A stretch of DNA of 64,000 bases from Haloplanus litoreus. Its GTDB lineage: Archaea > Halobacteriota > Halobacteria > Halobacteriales > Haloferacaceae. How positions within the stretch are numbered: the first letter of the stretch is position 1; each line of letters starts with the position of its first letter. Positions 35,288 through 43,678 of this stretch are shown in pieces. Both the position numbers and the translations under genes were made by a program. Below the pieces are notes generated by a model. That model was not told the DNA's origin, did no database searches, and saw only the letters and a list, made by a program, of their open reading frames with translations. The DNA lies in assembly GCF_042677945.1 (NCBI RefSeq), contig NZ_JBHUDN010000009.1; one strand, 5' to 3'.

Positions 35288-35491
35288 CGCCGCGACCACC
35301 ACCGGTCCGCGTGCCCGGCGAGACGGCGACGGTGGTGTCGAACCGACGTGAGGGTGGTCACGACGAGGCGACCCGGGACGGTGGCGGTGTGGCTCGGTAC
35401 CAACATCGTCCGACCGCAGGCCCCGAGTGACATAGGCCTGCCGGCGCACCGACGAGGGTTCGATTCTCACAGGTGATTCTGTCGGCGAGCG

Positions 35492-35498
35492 TATATAC
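35492..35498 (+). promoter_or_regulatory. TATA box of the membrane histidine kinase
   Basis: GTATATACG is placed 26-32 bp upstream of the ATG at 35524, the basis for choosing that start. Confidence 0.55.
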
Positions 35499-35523
35499 GG
35501 GGGGCGGCCGAATGGAACGTACA

Positions 35524-37338
35524 ATGGGGGGATGGTCAGCACGGACGAGCGGAACGGTCGTCACGGTGGCCGGTCTCGCGCTCTCGGCGCTCCACCTTCG
35601 GACCGCCGTTCTGCTGTGGTCGACGCCGGCGCTGGTGGTAGTCGAGGCGTTCGTCCCGCTGTTGCTCTCGCTGTCGATAACCGGCGTGGGTACCTTGGTC
35701 CGTCGGGGTGAACTCGTTCCCGAGCAGTTCGCCGACCGGGTGATGGCGTGGGGAGGCGTGGGTTCGCTGTCGCTCGGTGCCGCCATCGGCTGGCTATTTC
35801 TCGACGCCGCCGTTCGCGGCCAGTCGATGCTGGCGACGGGTGGGACGCTCCTCAACGCTACCACGCTCGGTGTGCTCGGAGGGGTCGTGATCGGTGTCTA
35901 CGACGCCCGCGGCCGACACCAGCGACACCGCGCGGCCCAGTTGACCCGGATCAACGACACGCTCCGGATCGCGACCCAGGAGATCATGAACGCGACCGAC
36001 CGGGCGGAACTCGAAACGGCGGTCTGCGAGCGACTCACGGCGTCGAACATCTACGACAGCGCGTGGCTCGGTCGATACGCGCCGGGAACCACACGGATTC
36101 GCCCGGTGGCGTGGGCGGGTCACGACGACGAGTATATCGACTCGCTCGAGGTCACCGTCGATCCGACCGAGCCACTCGGCCGGGGACCGGGTGGGGAGGC
36201 GATCCGGACGCGAGAGATCCAGCCCGTGCAGGACGTGTTCGCGGAGCCGAGTCTGGAACCGTGGTGGGACCTCCTGGAGAGCCGGGGGGTGGCGTCGATG
36301 GCGGTCGTCCCGCTGGTCGGAGCTAGCCGGGTCTACGGCCTTCTCAGCGTCTACGCCAATCGATCGAACGTGTTCGACGCCTCGGAGCGGGAGGCACTCA
36401 CGGAACTCGGCGAGAGCGTCGGCCACGCCCTCGACTCGATGGCGGCCCGGGACAAGCTCGCCCGGCGCGAGGAGGAACTCGCCCACCAGAACGAACACCT
36501 CGACGAGTTCGCGAGCGTCGTCTCACACGATCTTCGCAACCCCCTGAACGTCGCACAGGGCAACCTCGAACTCGCCCGGGAGACCGGAGCGGCGGAGTAC
36601 CTGAAGCGGGTCGGGGAGGCACTCGACCGGATGAACGAGCTGATCGACGACGTGCTCACGCTGGCACGGAACGGGCGGACAGTGAGCGAGTTCACCCCGG
36701 TCGACCTCGAATCGGTCGTCGAGGGGGCGTGGAACACGACGACGACGGGGGCAGCGACGCTCGTCGTCGAGGACTCGCTAGGGGTCGTCCAGGGCGACGA
36801 GCAGCGACTCGTCCAGGTGTTCGAGAACCTGTTTCGGAACAGCGTGGAACATGGTTCCGCGGGCAGCCGGCCGCAGGCCGGCGACGGCGTCGAACACGGT
36901 TCCACGGGCAACCGGACGAAGTCCGGTGACAGCGTCGAACGTGGCCCCTCCGACCCGGGGTCGGGCGCCCCGGAGGGGACGGCGGCGGCCGGTCGCGATG
37001 CCGACGTCGAGTCGTTCACGCGGGGAGCGACGAGCGGCGAGGGCGGCGATGCCCAACTGACCGTCACCGTCGGGCGCACCGACGACGGGTTCTACGTCGC
37101 CGACGACGGCCCCGGCATCCCCGAGTCGGAGCGCGACCGGGTGTTCGAGACGGGGTACTCGACCGATCCGGACGGGACGGGCTTCGGTCTCAACATCGTC
37201 AGGAGCATCGCGGAGGCCCACGGCTGGGAGGTGGTGGTGACCGAGAGCGCGGACGGGGGCGCCCGCTTCGAGTTCGGAGGCATCGCGGCGGCGGAGGACG
37301 GACGGGTCGAGCGACCGCAGGACGAGGACGGCGAGTGA
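35524..37338 (+). CDS. membrane sensor histidine kinase with an in-frame repeat insert
   Basis: This 604-residue kinase has about four membrane helices (residues 8-120), a GAF domain (160-300), a dimerisation helix with His335 (VVSHDLRNPLN) and a HATPase. The N-box Asn439 is followed at once by three 15-residue repeats (SVEHGSAGSRPQAGD, GVEHGSTGNRTKSGD, SVERGPSDPG...) and a further low-complexity stretch to about residue 510. DDGPGI and GTGFGLNIV then resume the domain. The insert lengthens the ATP lid region by some 65 residues. The effect on activity is unknown. Confidence 0.9.
   Translation: MGGWSARTSGTVVTVAGLALSALHLRTAVLLWSTPALVVVEAFVPLLLSLSITGVGTLVRRGELVPEQFADRVMAWGGVGSLSLGAAIGWLFLDAAVRGQSMLATGGTLLNATTLGVLGGVVIGVYDARGRHQRHRAAQLTRINDTLRIATQEIMNATDRAELETAVCERLTASNIYDSAWLGRYAPGTTRIRPVAWAGHDDEYIDSLEVTVDPTEPLGRGPGGEAIRTREIQPVQDVFAEPSLEPWWDLLESRGVASMAVVPLVGASRVYGLLSVYANRSNVFDASEREALTELGESVGHALDSMAARDKLARREEELAHQNEHLDEFASVVSHDLRNPLNVAQGNLELARETGAAEYLKRVGEALDRMNELIDDVLTLARNGRTVSEFTPVDLESVVEGAWNTTTTGAATLVVEDSLGVVQGDEQRLVQVFENLFRNSVEHGSAGSRPQAGDGVEHGSTGNRTKSGDSVERGPSDPGSGAPEGTAAAGRDADVESFTRGATSGEGGDAQLTVTVGRTDDGFYVADDGPGIPESERDRVFETGYSTDPDGTGFGLNIVRSIAEAHGWEVVVTESADGGARFEFGGIAAAEDGRVERPQDEDGE
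36841..36960 (+). repeat. 45-bp tandem in-frame repeat with palindromes
   Basis: There are two full 45-bp units and one decayed unit. Each full unit holds two palindromes: a GGAAC-ATG-GTTCC type (36846-36858) and a GCCGGCC-GCA-GGCCGGC type (36866-36882, 7-bp arms). In unit 2 the latter is ACCGGAC-GAA-GTCCGGT (36911-36927). Both palindrome types encode parts of VEHGS and (S/N)R(T/P)(K/Q)(S/A)GD. Confidence 0.85.
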
Positions 37339-37356
37339 CCGCGCGAGCGACGCCGC

Positions 37357-38400
37357 TTACGGTGGCACGACGACCGCTCGGCCCTCGATTTCGCCGTGTT
37401 CGAGCCGTTCGGCCACGGTGTTGATGTCGTCGAGATCGTACCGCGAGGTACGCAGTTCCACGTCGCCACGGTCGACGAGCGCGACCAGTTCCTGCAGTTC
37501 GGTGTACCGACCGACGAGCGTGCCGCGGTAGGCGAACTCCCCGTTGACGAGCGCCTGTGACGGTTCGTGGATGTGGCCGCCGTAGCCGACGACGTGGTGG
37601 TCGCCGCCCGCGGCGACGATGTCGGGCGCGTAGCCCGTCGTCTCGTCGGCACCGACGAAGTCGAGGACTTGCTGGGCGCCCACGCCGTCGGTGATTCCCT
37701 CGATTTCTGCCGCCACGTCCGCGCTCGCCGGGTCGACTGTGTGGTGGGCGCCGAGATCCGCCGCTAGGTCGCGTGCCGCCGGTTTGAGATCGAGTGCCGT
37801 GATTTCGGCGGCGCTCATCGCGTCGAGACACTGGAGACCGATGTGGCCGAGGCCGCCGACGCCGATGACCACGGCGTGATCACCGGGGTCGAGTTCGCGG
37901 ACGGCCTTCTTCGCGGCGTGGTAGGCGGTGATGCCGGCGTCGGCGTGCGGGGCGATGTCCGTCGGGTCGACGCCATCGGGAAGCGGAATGACCGCCCGTT
38001 CGTTCGTGAGGAGGTACTCCGCGAAGCCGCCGTCGGTCGTCAGCCCGGGGAACTGAGCGTTCTCGCAGTACATGTCCTCGCCGAGACGGCAGGGCCGACA
38101 GGTGCCGCAGGTCACGTGAGGGTGGCAGATCACCCGATCACCGGGTTCGACGATGTCGACGTTCCCGCCGACTTCGGCGACCGTTCCCGCGTTCTCGTGA
38201 CCGAGCGTCATGGGGAGGTCCTGTGGTGCGTAGTCGGTCCACATCCCCTCGATGATGTGGTTGTCAGTCTGACACCAGCCGGCGCCCTCCACCTCGACGA
38301 GTACGTCGTCGGGGCCGGTGACGGCGGGCCGCGCCACCTCGTCGATGGAGAGCGCCTCGCTCATGTCGTCCGTGTAGGCGTGCAGTCGTGCGGCGAGCAT
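37357..38400 (-). CDS. zinc-dependent medium-chain alcohol dehydrogenase
   Basis: This 347-residue MDR enzyme has a catalytic zinc region with WCQTD and GHEN at about residue 65. Four structural-zinc Cys lie in CGTCRPCRLGEDMYC at about residue 97. The Rossmann motif is GVGGLGHIG at about residue 180. An acidic ALDLKP at the end of beta-2 favours NAD. It should oxidise a small alcohol. The start MLAARLHAYTDD follows a T-rich promoter. It is divergent from the amidohydrolase at 38501. Confidence 0.93.
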   Translation of the reverse strand: MLAARLHAYTDDMSEALSIDEVARPAVTGPDDVLVEVEGAGWCQTDNHIIEGMWTDYAPQDLPMTLGHENAGTVAEVGGNVDIVEPGDRVICHPHVTCGTCRPCRLGEDMYCENAQFPGLTTDGGFAEYLLTNERAVIPLPDGVDPTDIAPHADAGITAYHAAKKAVRELDPGDHAVVIGVGGLGHIGLQCLDAMSAAEITALDLKPAARDLAADLGAHHTVDPASADVAAEIEGITDGVGAQQVLDFVGADETTGYAPDIVAAGGDHHVVGYGGHIHEPSQALVNGEFAYRGTLVGRYTELQELVALVDRGDVELRTSRYDLDDINTVAERLEHGEIEGRAVVVPP

Positions 38401-38500
38401 GTGTGGGAGGTTCACCCCCGACACAAAAAACGTTGCTCCACCGACAATCACGAACGACCATAATAGTTATTTGGTATCATTACTCACGGACGGTCGTACC
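38401..38500. promoter_or_regulatory. divergent promoter region between alcohol dehydrogenase and amidohydrolase
   Basis: This 100-bp spacer holds CGTTTTTTGTG about 27 bp before the dehydrogenase start (minus strand) and TAATAGTTATTT about 30-40 bp before the amidohydrolase start (plus strand). The shared region suggests that the two transcripts are controlled together. Confidence 0.5.
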
Positions 38501-39568
38501 ATGTACGAGTACGAGGGAGAGGACGTGTTCGTCATCGACTCGCACCTGCACCTGTGGGACGCGAGCGAGGAGAACATCGTCCACGAGGGTGGCGAGCAGT
38601 TCATCCAGTGTTTCTACGACTACCACACGGCGTTCACCCCGGAGGAGCGTCAGTGGTCACTGGAGGAGTACCGCAAGTACGGCGCCGACCGGATGATGAA
38701 CGACCTGTTCGGGTCGGCGGCGGTCGACATGGGCATCTTCCAGCCAACCTACCTCACGGACTTCTACGACGATGGCTTCAACACGGCCGAGCAGAACGCC
38801 GAACTCGCCGAGGAGTACCCCGAGCGGTTCGTCCTCAACGGCGCCTTCGACCCCCGGGACGGCGAGGAGGGACTGGCGTATCTGGAGGAACTGAACGAGA
38901 CGTACGACCTCCAGGGCGTGAAACTCTACACGGCGGAGTGGCGCGGTGATTCGAAGGGGTGGCGCCTCGACAGCGAGGAGTCGTTCCGGTTTCTGGAGAA
39001 GTGTGCCGACCTGGGAATCCGGAACGTCCACCCCCACAAGGGACCGACCATCCGCCCACTCAACCGCGACGCCTTCGACGTTGCCGACGTCGACGACGCC
39101 GCCACCTCCTTCCCCGAACTCAACTTCGTCGTCGAACACGTCGGCCTGCCGCGACTGGACGACTTCTGCTGGATCGCCGCCCAGGAGCCGAACGTCTACG
39201 GCGGCCTCGCCGTCGCGGCGCCGATGGCGGTCCACCGACCGCGGAAGTTCGGCGAGATCATGGGCGAACTCCTCTTCTGGCTGGGCGAGGACCGCCTCCT
39301 CTTCGGCTCCGACTACGCGCTCTGGAATCCGGACTGGCTGGTCGACGTGGTGATGAACGCCGAGTTGACCGAGGAACAGCGCGACGAGTACGGCGTCGAA
39401 CTCGATCTGGAGACGAAAAAGAAGATCATGGGCGAGAACGCCGCCCGCCTGTACGATATCGACATCGAGGCGAAGAGAGAACAGTTCCGGTCGGACGACG
39501 TGACCGAGGAGTTCGGCCTCGCGGACCACTACGCCGGCGACACGGCCGCGGGCCCGGCGGACGACTGA
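38501..39568 (+). CDS. amidohydrolase-2-family metal-dependent hydrolase
   Basis: This 355-residue TIM-barrel protein has an N-terminal metal motif DSHLHLWD at about residue 13, NVHPHKG near 180, FVVEHVG near 210 and the final Asp in LLFGSDYALWNPDW near 270. It resembles the ACMS decarboxylase/2-amidohydrolase group. Bacterial propane monooxygenase clusters contain a protein of this kind. The start ATG at 38501 lies 30 bp after an AT-rich box. It ends 3 bp before the DUF59 gene, so they are co-transcribed. Confidence 0.88.
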   Translation: MYEYEGEDVFVIDSHLHLWDASEENIVHEGGEQFIQCFYDYHTAFTPEERQWSLEEYRKYGADRMMNDLFGSAAVDMGIFQPTYLTDFYDDGFNTAEQNAELAEEYPERFVLNGAFDPRDGEEGLAYLEELNETYDLQGVKLYTAEWRGDSKGWRLDSEESFRFLEKCADLGIRNVHPHKGPTIRPLNRDAFDVADVDDAATSFPELNFVVEHVGLPRLDDFCWIAAQEPNVYGGLAVAAPMAVHRPRKFGEIMGELLFWLGEDRLLFGSDYALWNPDWLVDVVMNAELTEEQRDEYGVELDLETKKKIMGENAARLYDIDIEAKREQFRSDDVTEEFGLADHYAGDTAAGPADD

Positions 39569-39571
39569 CCC

Positions 39572-40354
39572 ATGGGCGCGAACTCACTCGACGACGACGT
39601 GACGGCCACCCGGGTCCGGAAGCGCCTCGACCGGGTCACAGACCCCGAACTCGACACCTCCATCGTCGAACTCGACTACGTGGACGAGATTCGGATCGAA
39701 GGGGAGAGGGTGTCCGTCGCGTTCACGCTCCCGACGGCGTGGTGTTCGCCCGCCTTCGCGTGGATGATGGCGACCGACGCCCGCGACGAGGTGGCGTCGC
39801 TGCCGGGGGTGACCGACGTCCGGATCGACCTCCGGGAACACATGCACGAGACGGAGATCAACCGCGGCGTCAACGAGGGGCTGTCGTTCGGCGAGGCGTT
39901 CCCCGACGCCGACGGGAGCGTCGCGCCCGTCCGCGCCGAACTCGACGGGAAGGCGCGGGTTTCCCGCCAGCACGACGCCACGGAGGTACTCCTCGACGCC
40001 GGCCTCGACGGTGACCAGATCGTCGAACTGACGCGGGCGGACCTCGCCATCGACGAGGAGGCCGGCCGCGCCCGGGTGTGGGTCCGCGACGGCTCGCTCG
40101 CGGTGACCGTCGACGCCGAGCCGCTGGAGCGATACCTCGAGAAGGCGCGGGCGACCGGCCTGCTGGCCGACGATCATCCCGCACTGTTCCGGACGCCGGA
40201 GGGCGACCCCATCGCCCCGGCGGCGTTCGAGACGGTGCGCCACAGGACGCGACTCGCCGGCGTCAACATGAGCGGGCAGGGGTCGGTCTGTGACGCACTC
40301 CACGAGTCACGCCGCGCCGAGGACCGGCCGCCGCTGTCGATGCGGTCGGACTAG
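39572..40354 (+). CDS. MIP18/DUF59-family Fe-S assembly-type protein with C-terminal extension
   Basis: This 260-residue protein has an N-terminal DUF59 fold (about residues 8-100) with DPELDTSIVELDYVDEI and the Cys-bearing LPTAWCSPAFAWMM. The rest (about 100-260) is an extension I do not recognise, with VRHRTRLAGVNMSGQGSVC at the end. It follows the amidohydrolase by 3 bp and its end overlaps the convergent zinc-ribbon gene by 4 bp. The pairing points to maturation of a metalloenzyme; which one is unknown. Confidence 0.8.
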   Translation: MGANSLDDDVTATRVRKRLDRVTDPELDTSIVELDYVDEIRIEGERVSVAFTLPTAWCSPAFAWMMATDARDEVASLPGVTDVRIDLREHMHETEINRGVNEGLSFGEAFPDADGSVAPVRAELDGKARVSRQHDATEVLLDAGLDGDQIVELTRADLAIDEEAGRARVWVRDGSLAVTVDAEPLERYLEKARATGLLADDHPALFRTPEGDPIAPAAFETVRHRTRLAGVNMSGQGSVCDALHESRRAEDRPPLSMRSD

Positions 40355-40566
40355 AAGCCGAGCAGGCCACCGGGGCCAGGCGGCGGCGCGCTCGCCCCGT
40401 CGCGATCACCGTCCCCGTCGTCCCCCGGTTCGCCGTGGCCCGGTTTCGCCAGCCCGTAGCGGCCGCGGGCGGCGAAGTCAGCCGGGTCCCAACCACACTC
40501 CGGGCAGGCGTCCGCGTCGTAGTCGATGTCGACGCCGCAGCCGAGACACTCGTTTTCGGCGCCCAT
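40351..40566 (-). CDS. small zinc-ribbon protein (tandem paralogue 2)
   Basis: This 71-residue protein has two Cys pairs, CLGC and CPEC, about 13 residues apart, forming one zinc ribbon. DFAARGRYGLAKPGHGEP and a low-complexity Gly/Pro tail ending GGLLGF follow. It is a sister of the gene at 40569: both share the CxxC pattern, the CGW and the RYGL motif. The start is 2 bp after the sister's stop. The role is likely nucleic-acid or protein binding, but no function is known. Confidence 0.7.
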   Translation of the reverse strand: MGAENECLGCGVDIDYDADACPECGWDPADFAARGRYGLAKPGHGEPGDDGDGDRDGASAPPPGPGGLLGF

Positions 40567-40568
40567 CG

Positions 40569-40715
40569 TCAGTCACGCGCCCCCAGACCGGCACGGCCCA
40601 GTCCGTAGCGCCCGTCGGCGACCCACTCCTCGCGACTCCACCCACAGTGGGGGCAGGTCGACTCGCGGTAGTCGAACGACTCGCTGCAGCGTTGACACGC
40701 GGTTTCGGCTTCCAT
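40569..40715 (-). CDS. small zinc-ribbon protein (tandem paralogue 1)
   Basis: This 48-residue protein begins MEAETACQRCSESFDYREST, with CQRC and CPHC pairs, CGWSREEW and then DGRYGLGRAGLGARD. It is a shortened copy of the next gene without the Gly/Pro tail. It is too short for most gene callers. The conserved Cys spacing and the shared RYGL motif make it credible. It overlaps no other gene and is divergent from the SAMP-like gene. Confidence 0.7.
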   Translation of the reverse strand: MEAETACQRCSESFDYRESTCPHCGWSREEWVADGRYGLGRAGLGARD

Positions 40716-40855
40716 GCACCGTGGTATCGTGTGTCTCGACCCTAAGCCTGTCGCCGTCGGAAGTCACGCTCGCCCGATCGGGGGACTCCGCGCGATGGGA
40801 CGTGCACGCGGTTCGAAACGCGACGATACTTGCGGACGGCGCCCGTCTGGGACGT

Positions 40856-41116
40856 ATGGACCTCACGGTGTACGGCCCCCTGCGGTCGGCGACGGGTACG
40901 AAGCGGGTCGGTGTCGACCCGGACGAACCGACGGTACGCGGCGTCCTCGACGCCCTCGTGACCGCCTACCCGCGCGCCGAGTCCCACCTCGTCGACGAGG
41001 ACGGTGCCCTCCGGCCGAGCGTGCGGGTCACCGTCGACGGCGAGCGCGCAGCCCTCGACGACGACTGTCCGGCGGACGCCGAGGTGGCGGTGTTTCCGGC
41101 GATGCGCGGGGGGTGA
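40856..41116 (+). CDS. ubiquitin-like MoaD/ThiS-family protein (SAMP-like)
   Basis: This 86-residue beta-grasp protein begins MDLTVYGPLRSATGTKRVGV and ends in AMRGG, the diglycine needed for adenylation. It is either a sulfur carrier for molybdopterin/thiamine synthesis or a SAMP protein modifier; haloarchaea use such proteins for both. A desampylase-like JAMM gene lies 18 kb away in this window. The ATG at 40856 is followed directly by the fold. Confidence 0.85.
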   Translation: MDLTVYGPLRSATGTKRVGVDPDEPTVRGVLDALVTAYPRAESHLVDEDGALRPSVRVTVDGERAALDDDCPADAEVAVFPAMRGG

Positions 41117-41149
41117 GCGTACGGCGGGAGCGAGGCGCACGGCCCCCGT

Positions 41150-42454
41150 TCACAGGTCGTACTGCTCGCGCACGGTGTCGGCGAGGCCGACGGATTCGAG
41201 GCGGTCCATCGGCGCGAGCATCGACAGCTGGACGACGCCGGGCAGGCGGGCGATTTCGACGCCGCCGGTGAAGGTACAGCGGGCGCGCACCTCGCCTTCC
41301 GTCATGTCGAGCAGGGCGCCCGCGCGGTCGAAGGCGTTGTCGGTGGCGTCGTTGATCGTCGCGCCCGAGCCGATCACCTGGATGGGCGCGGCGTCGGCCA
41401 CCTCGTCCACGTCGTACTGCGCGGCCAGTTCGGTGCCGGTCTCGCGTTCGGCGCCCGTGTACGGCTTCGCGATGTCCGGCAGATCCTCGACGTTCGGGAG
41501 GAGCAGGGGGCCGTCGATGTCGAGGCCCTTGATGACCTCGACCCCCAGTTCCGTGCGGCCGCTCACGTCGGTCGTGTGCAAGGAGAGTTCGCCGTCGCCC
41601 TGGTTGGCGTGGAGGTCACCGACGTAGAGGCCGGCGCCCTCGACTTTCACCGGACAGATCAGCGTCGCCCCCGGCCGCACGTCGTTCGAGTCCATGTGGC
41701 CGTCGGTCCGGTCCGCCAGCGCGTCCTCGTCCGGTAGGCCCCAGTCGTGGCCGGCGCCGATGAGGAACTGCCCGAAGTCGCCGGCGTTGTGTGAGTCGGG
41801 GAACTCCCGTGGCGGCGTCGTGCCGATGTTGCCGATGAAGGGGCGGAGGTGGCCGAGCGTCCCCGGAATCTCGGCGGGCTTGTAGAGCAGGATGGGGTGC
41901 TGGCGGGAGTGCTCGGGCAGGGCCATCGCTTCGTGGGCGCGTTCGGCGAGGTCCGTCGCGCCCGCGTCGCCGACGGTCAGCCCGACGGTCCGGTCGTCGT
42001 CGAAGGCGACGGTGTAGCCGAACTCGAAGCCGAACGAGGAGGCGTTGGCGCCACACTCCGCACATCTGATGGCGTCCTCGCCGGTCCCCTCGACGACGGA
42101 CTCGGGCCACGCCGTCCCGCACTCGGGACAGCGGTGGTCGACGAAGGGGTCGTCGCCGAAGGCGCCCTCGCGTTCGGCCATGCTCCCGGTGCTGGTGGCG
42201 ACGCTCGTCACCTCCACGTCGCGGATGTGGACCGCGATGGCGTCGCCGGGTTCGGCGTTCTCGACACGGATCGGACGTGTGACCTCGTGACCGCCGCGGA
42301 ACTCGGGCGTGATCATCGGTCCCCAGCACGCGGGTGGCGTGTGGGTGCGCACCGTGCCGCCGTCGGCGACCGTTCCCGCCCACTCTTGGTCCGGACCGAC
42401 GAGGCCGAGCGTGAACCGGTCGACGTCGAGTTCCTGTTGGATCTGTTGGGACAT
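41150..42454 (-). CDS. acetamidase/formamidase with zinc-ribbon insert
   Basis: This 434-residue FmdA/AmdA-family enzyme hydrolyses formamide or acetamide to ammonia and acid. Conserved stretches include GNIGTTPP and GHMDSNDVRPGATLICPVKVEGAGLYVGDLHANQGDGE. An insert at about residues 110-140 carries CPECG and CAECG, a zinc ribbon I do not expect in the bacterial enzymes I recall. The ATG at 42454 begins MSQQIQQELDV. It is on the minus strand in the same block as the site-2 protease. Confidence 0.88.
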   Translation of the reverse strand: MSQQIQQELDVDRFTLGLVGPDQEWAGTVADGGTVRTHTPPACWGPMITPEFRGGHEVTRPIRVENAEPGDAIAVHIRDVEVTSVATSTGSMAEREGAFGDDPFVDHRCPECGTAWPESVVEGTGEDAIRCAECGANASSFGFEFGYTVAFDDDRTVGLTVGDAGATDLAERAHEAMALPEHSRQHPILLYKPAEIPGTLGHLRPFIGNIGTTPPREFPDSHNAGDFGQFLIGAGHDWGLPDEDALADRTDGHMDSNDVRPGATLICPVKVEGAGLYVGDLHANQGDGELSLHTTDVSGRTELGVEVIKGLDIDGPLLLPNVEDLPDIAKPYTGAERETGTELAAQYDVDEVADAAPIQVIGSGATINDATDNAFDRAGALLDMTEGEVRARCTFTGGVEIARLPGVVQLSMLAPMDRLESVGLADTVREQYDL

Positions 42455-42507
42455 ACGATCGAAGATTGTCGGGTACGGCAATAACTGTCACGGGGCGCTC
42501 CGCACTG

Positions 42508-43644
42508 CTACCCGCCGACGCTGCTCCGGAACCCTCGCTGTATCGTCATGGCGTGGGCGTAGTCCGCCTCGGAGAGGACGCCGACGAGCGCCCCGTCGCG
42601 TTCGACGATGGCGTCGATTCCGTCCGCCCCCTGGAGGGAAACCAGCGTGTCGAAGGCGTCGGCGGTCGCGTCGATCCGTGGCACGTCGCGCATGATCTCT
42701 CGGACCGTAATCGTCGCGTGATCCGTCCGCTTGACCGCACGAAGGTCCTCGAGCGTGACGAGACCGGCCGGCATCCCGCCGTCGGTCACGAGGTGGACCG
42801 ACTCGCGGTCCCGAAGTAGCAGCCGGCCGAACTCCTCGACTGTCGTCGTCGCGTCGACGGTGGCCGGCTCCCGGGTCATGATGTCGCCGACGGTGAGTCC
42901 CTCGAGGAGTTCGTCGAGGAGGACGGCCTTCGACTCCGTCGTCGCGGCGCCGTAGATGAAGAAGGCCAGAAGCAACAGGATGAGCTGGAAGTTGAGGACG
43001 GCGACGATGGCAAAGAGGAAGGCGAAGCCGACGCCGATCCGGGCGGCGATACGGGTCGCGGTGCCGTAGGGGCGCGAGCGGGCGAGCAGCGCACGCAGGA
43101 TGCGCCCGCCGTCCATCGGGAACGCCGGCAGGAGGTTGAAGACCGCCAGCGTGACGTTCACGATGGCGAGCCAGCCGAAGACGAACCGGGGGACTGGAAG
43201 CGACTCCGGTACCACCAGAACCGCGGCGTAACAGACCGCGGCGACGAGGACGCTCGTCACGGGACCGGCGATGGCGATCCAGAACTCCCGGTTCCACTCC
43301 TTCGGGAAGGTCTTCAGCGCCGCGAGACCGCCGAGGATCCAGAGCGTGATCGACTCGATTTCCAGTCCGTAGCGCATGGCGACCCACGAGTGCCCCAGTT
43401 CGTGGACGGTCACGCTCACGAACAGTCCCACCGCCGCGACGACGCCGATCAGCCACGGCGTCGATCCGGCCCGGAGGCGAGCGATGTCGAACCCGATGCC
43501 GGTGAATCTCTCGATGACCCCGGCGTAGAGTTCGATCTGTTGCCCGCTCCCGATCAGCCACGCGAGGATGGGGAGGAAGATCAACAGCGACGTGTTGATC
43601 CGAATCGGGATTCCCCAAATGTTGGCTACCGTATAGCTTCTCAT
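42508..43644 (-). CDS. site-2 protease (M50) with C-terminal CBS pair
   Basis: This 378-residue membrane metalloprotease has zinc motif HELGH at residues 81-85 and the later NLLPAFPMDGGR motif near residue 160. About six helices reach to residue 230, then two CBS domains follow (about 240-375) that may sense adenosine nucleotides. It cuts membrane proteins to release signals. The start ATG follows a TTAAGT box by about 30 bp. Confidence 0.92.
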   Translation of the reverse strand: MRSYTVANIWGIPIRINTSLLIFLPILAWLIGSGQQIELYAGVIERFTGIGFDIARLRAGSTPWLIGVVAAVGLFVSVTVHELGHSWVAMRYGLEIESITLWILGGLAALKTFPKEWNREFWIAIAGPVTSVLVAAVCYAAVLVVPESLPVPRFVFGWLAIVNVTLAVFNLLPAFPMDGGRILRALLARSRPYGTATRIAARIGVGFAFLFAIVAVLNFQLILLLLAFFIYGAATTESKAVLLDELLEGLTVGDIMTREPATVDATTTVEEFGRLLLRDRESVHLVTDGGMPAGLVTLEDLRAVKRTDHATITVREIMRDVPRIDATADAFDTLVSLQGADGIDAIVERDGALVGVLSEADYAHAMTIQRGFRSSVGG

Positions 43645-43678
43645 AACAGCGATGGTCGCTCCGGACACTTAATCGTGC

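Noticed and set aside
35440..35480. GGGTTCGATTC resembling a tRNA T-loop
   Set aside because: The flanking bases do not form a 5-bp T stem, no acceptor or anticodon arm can be drawn upstream, and the region is the promoter of the membrane histidine kinase.
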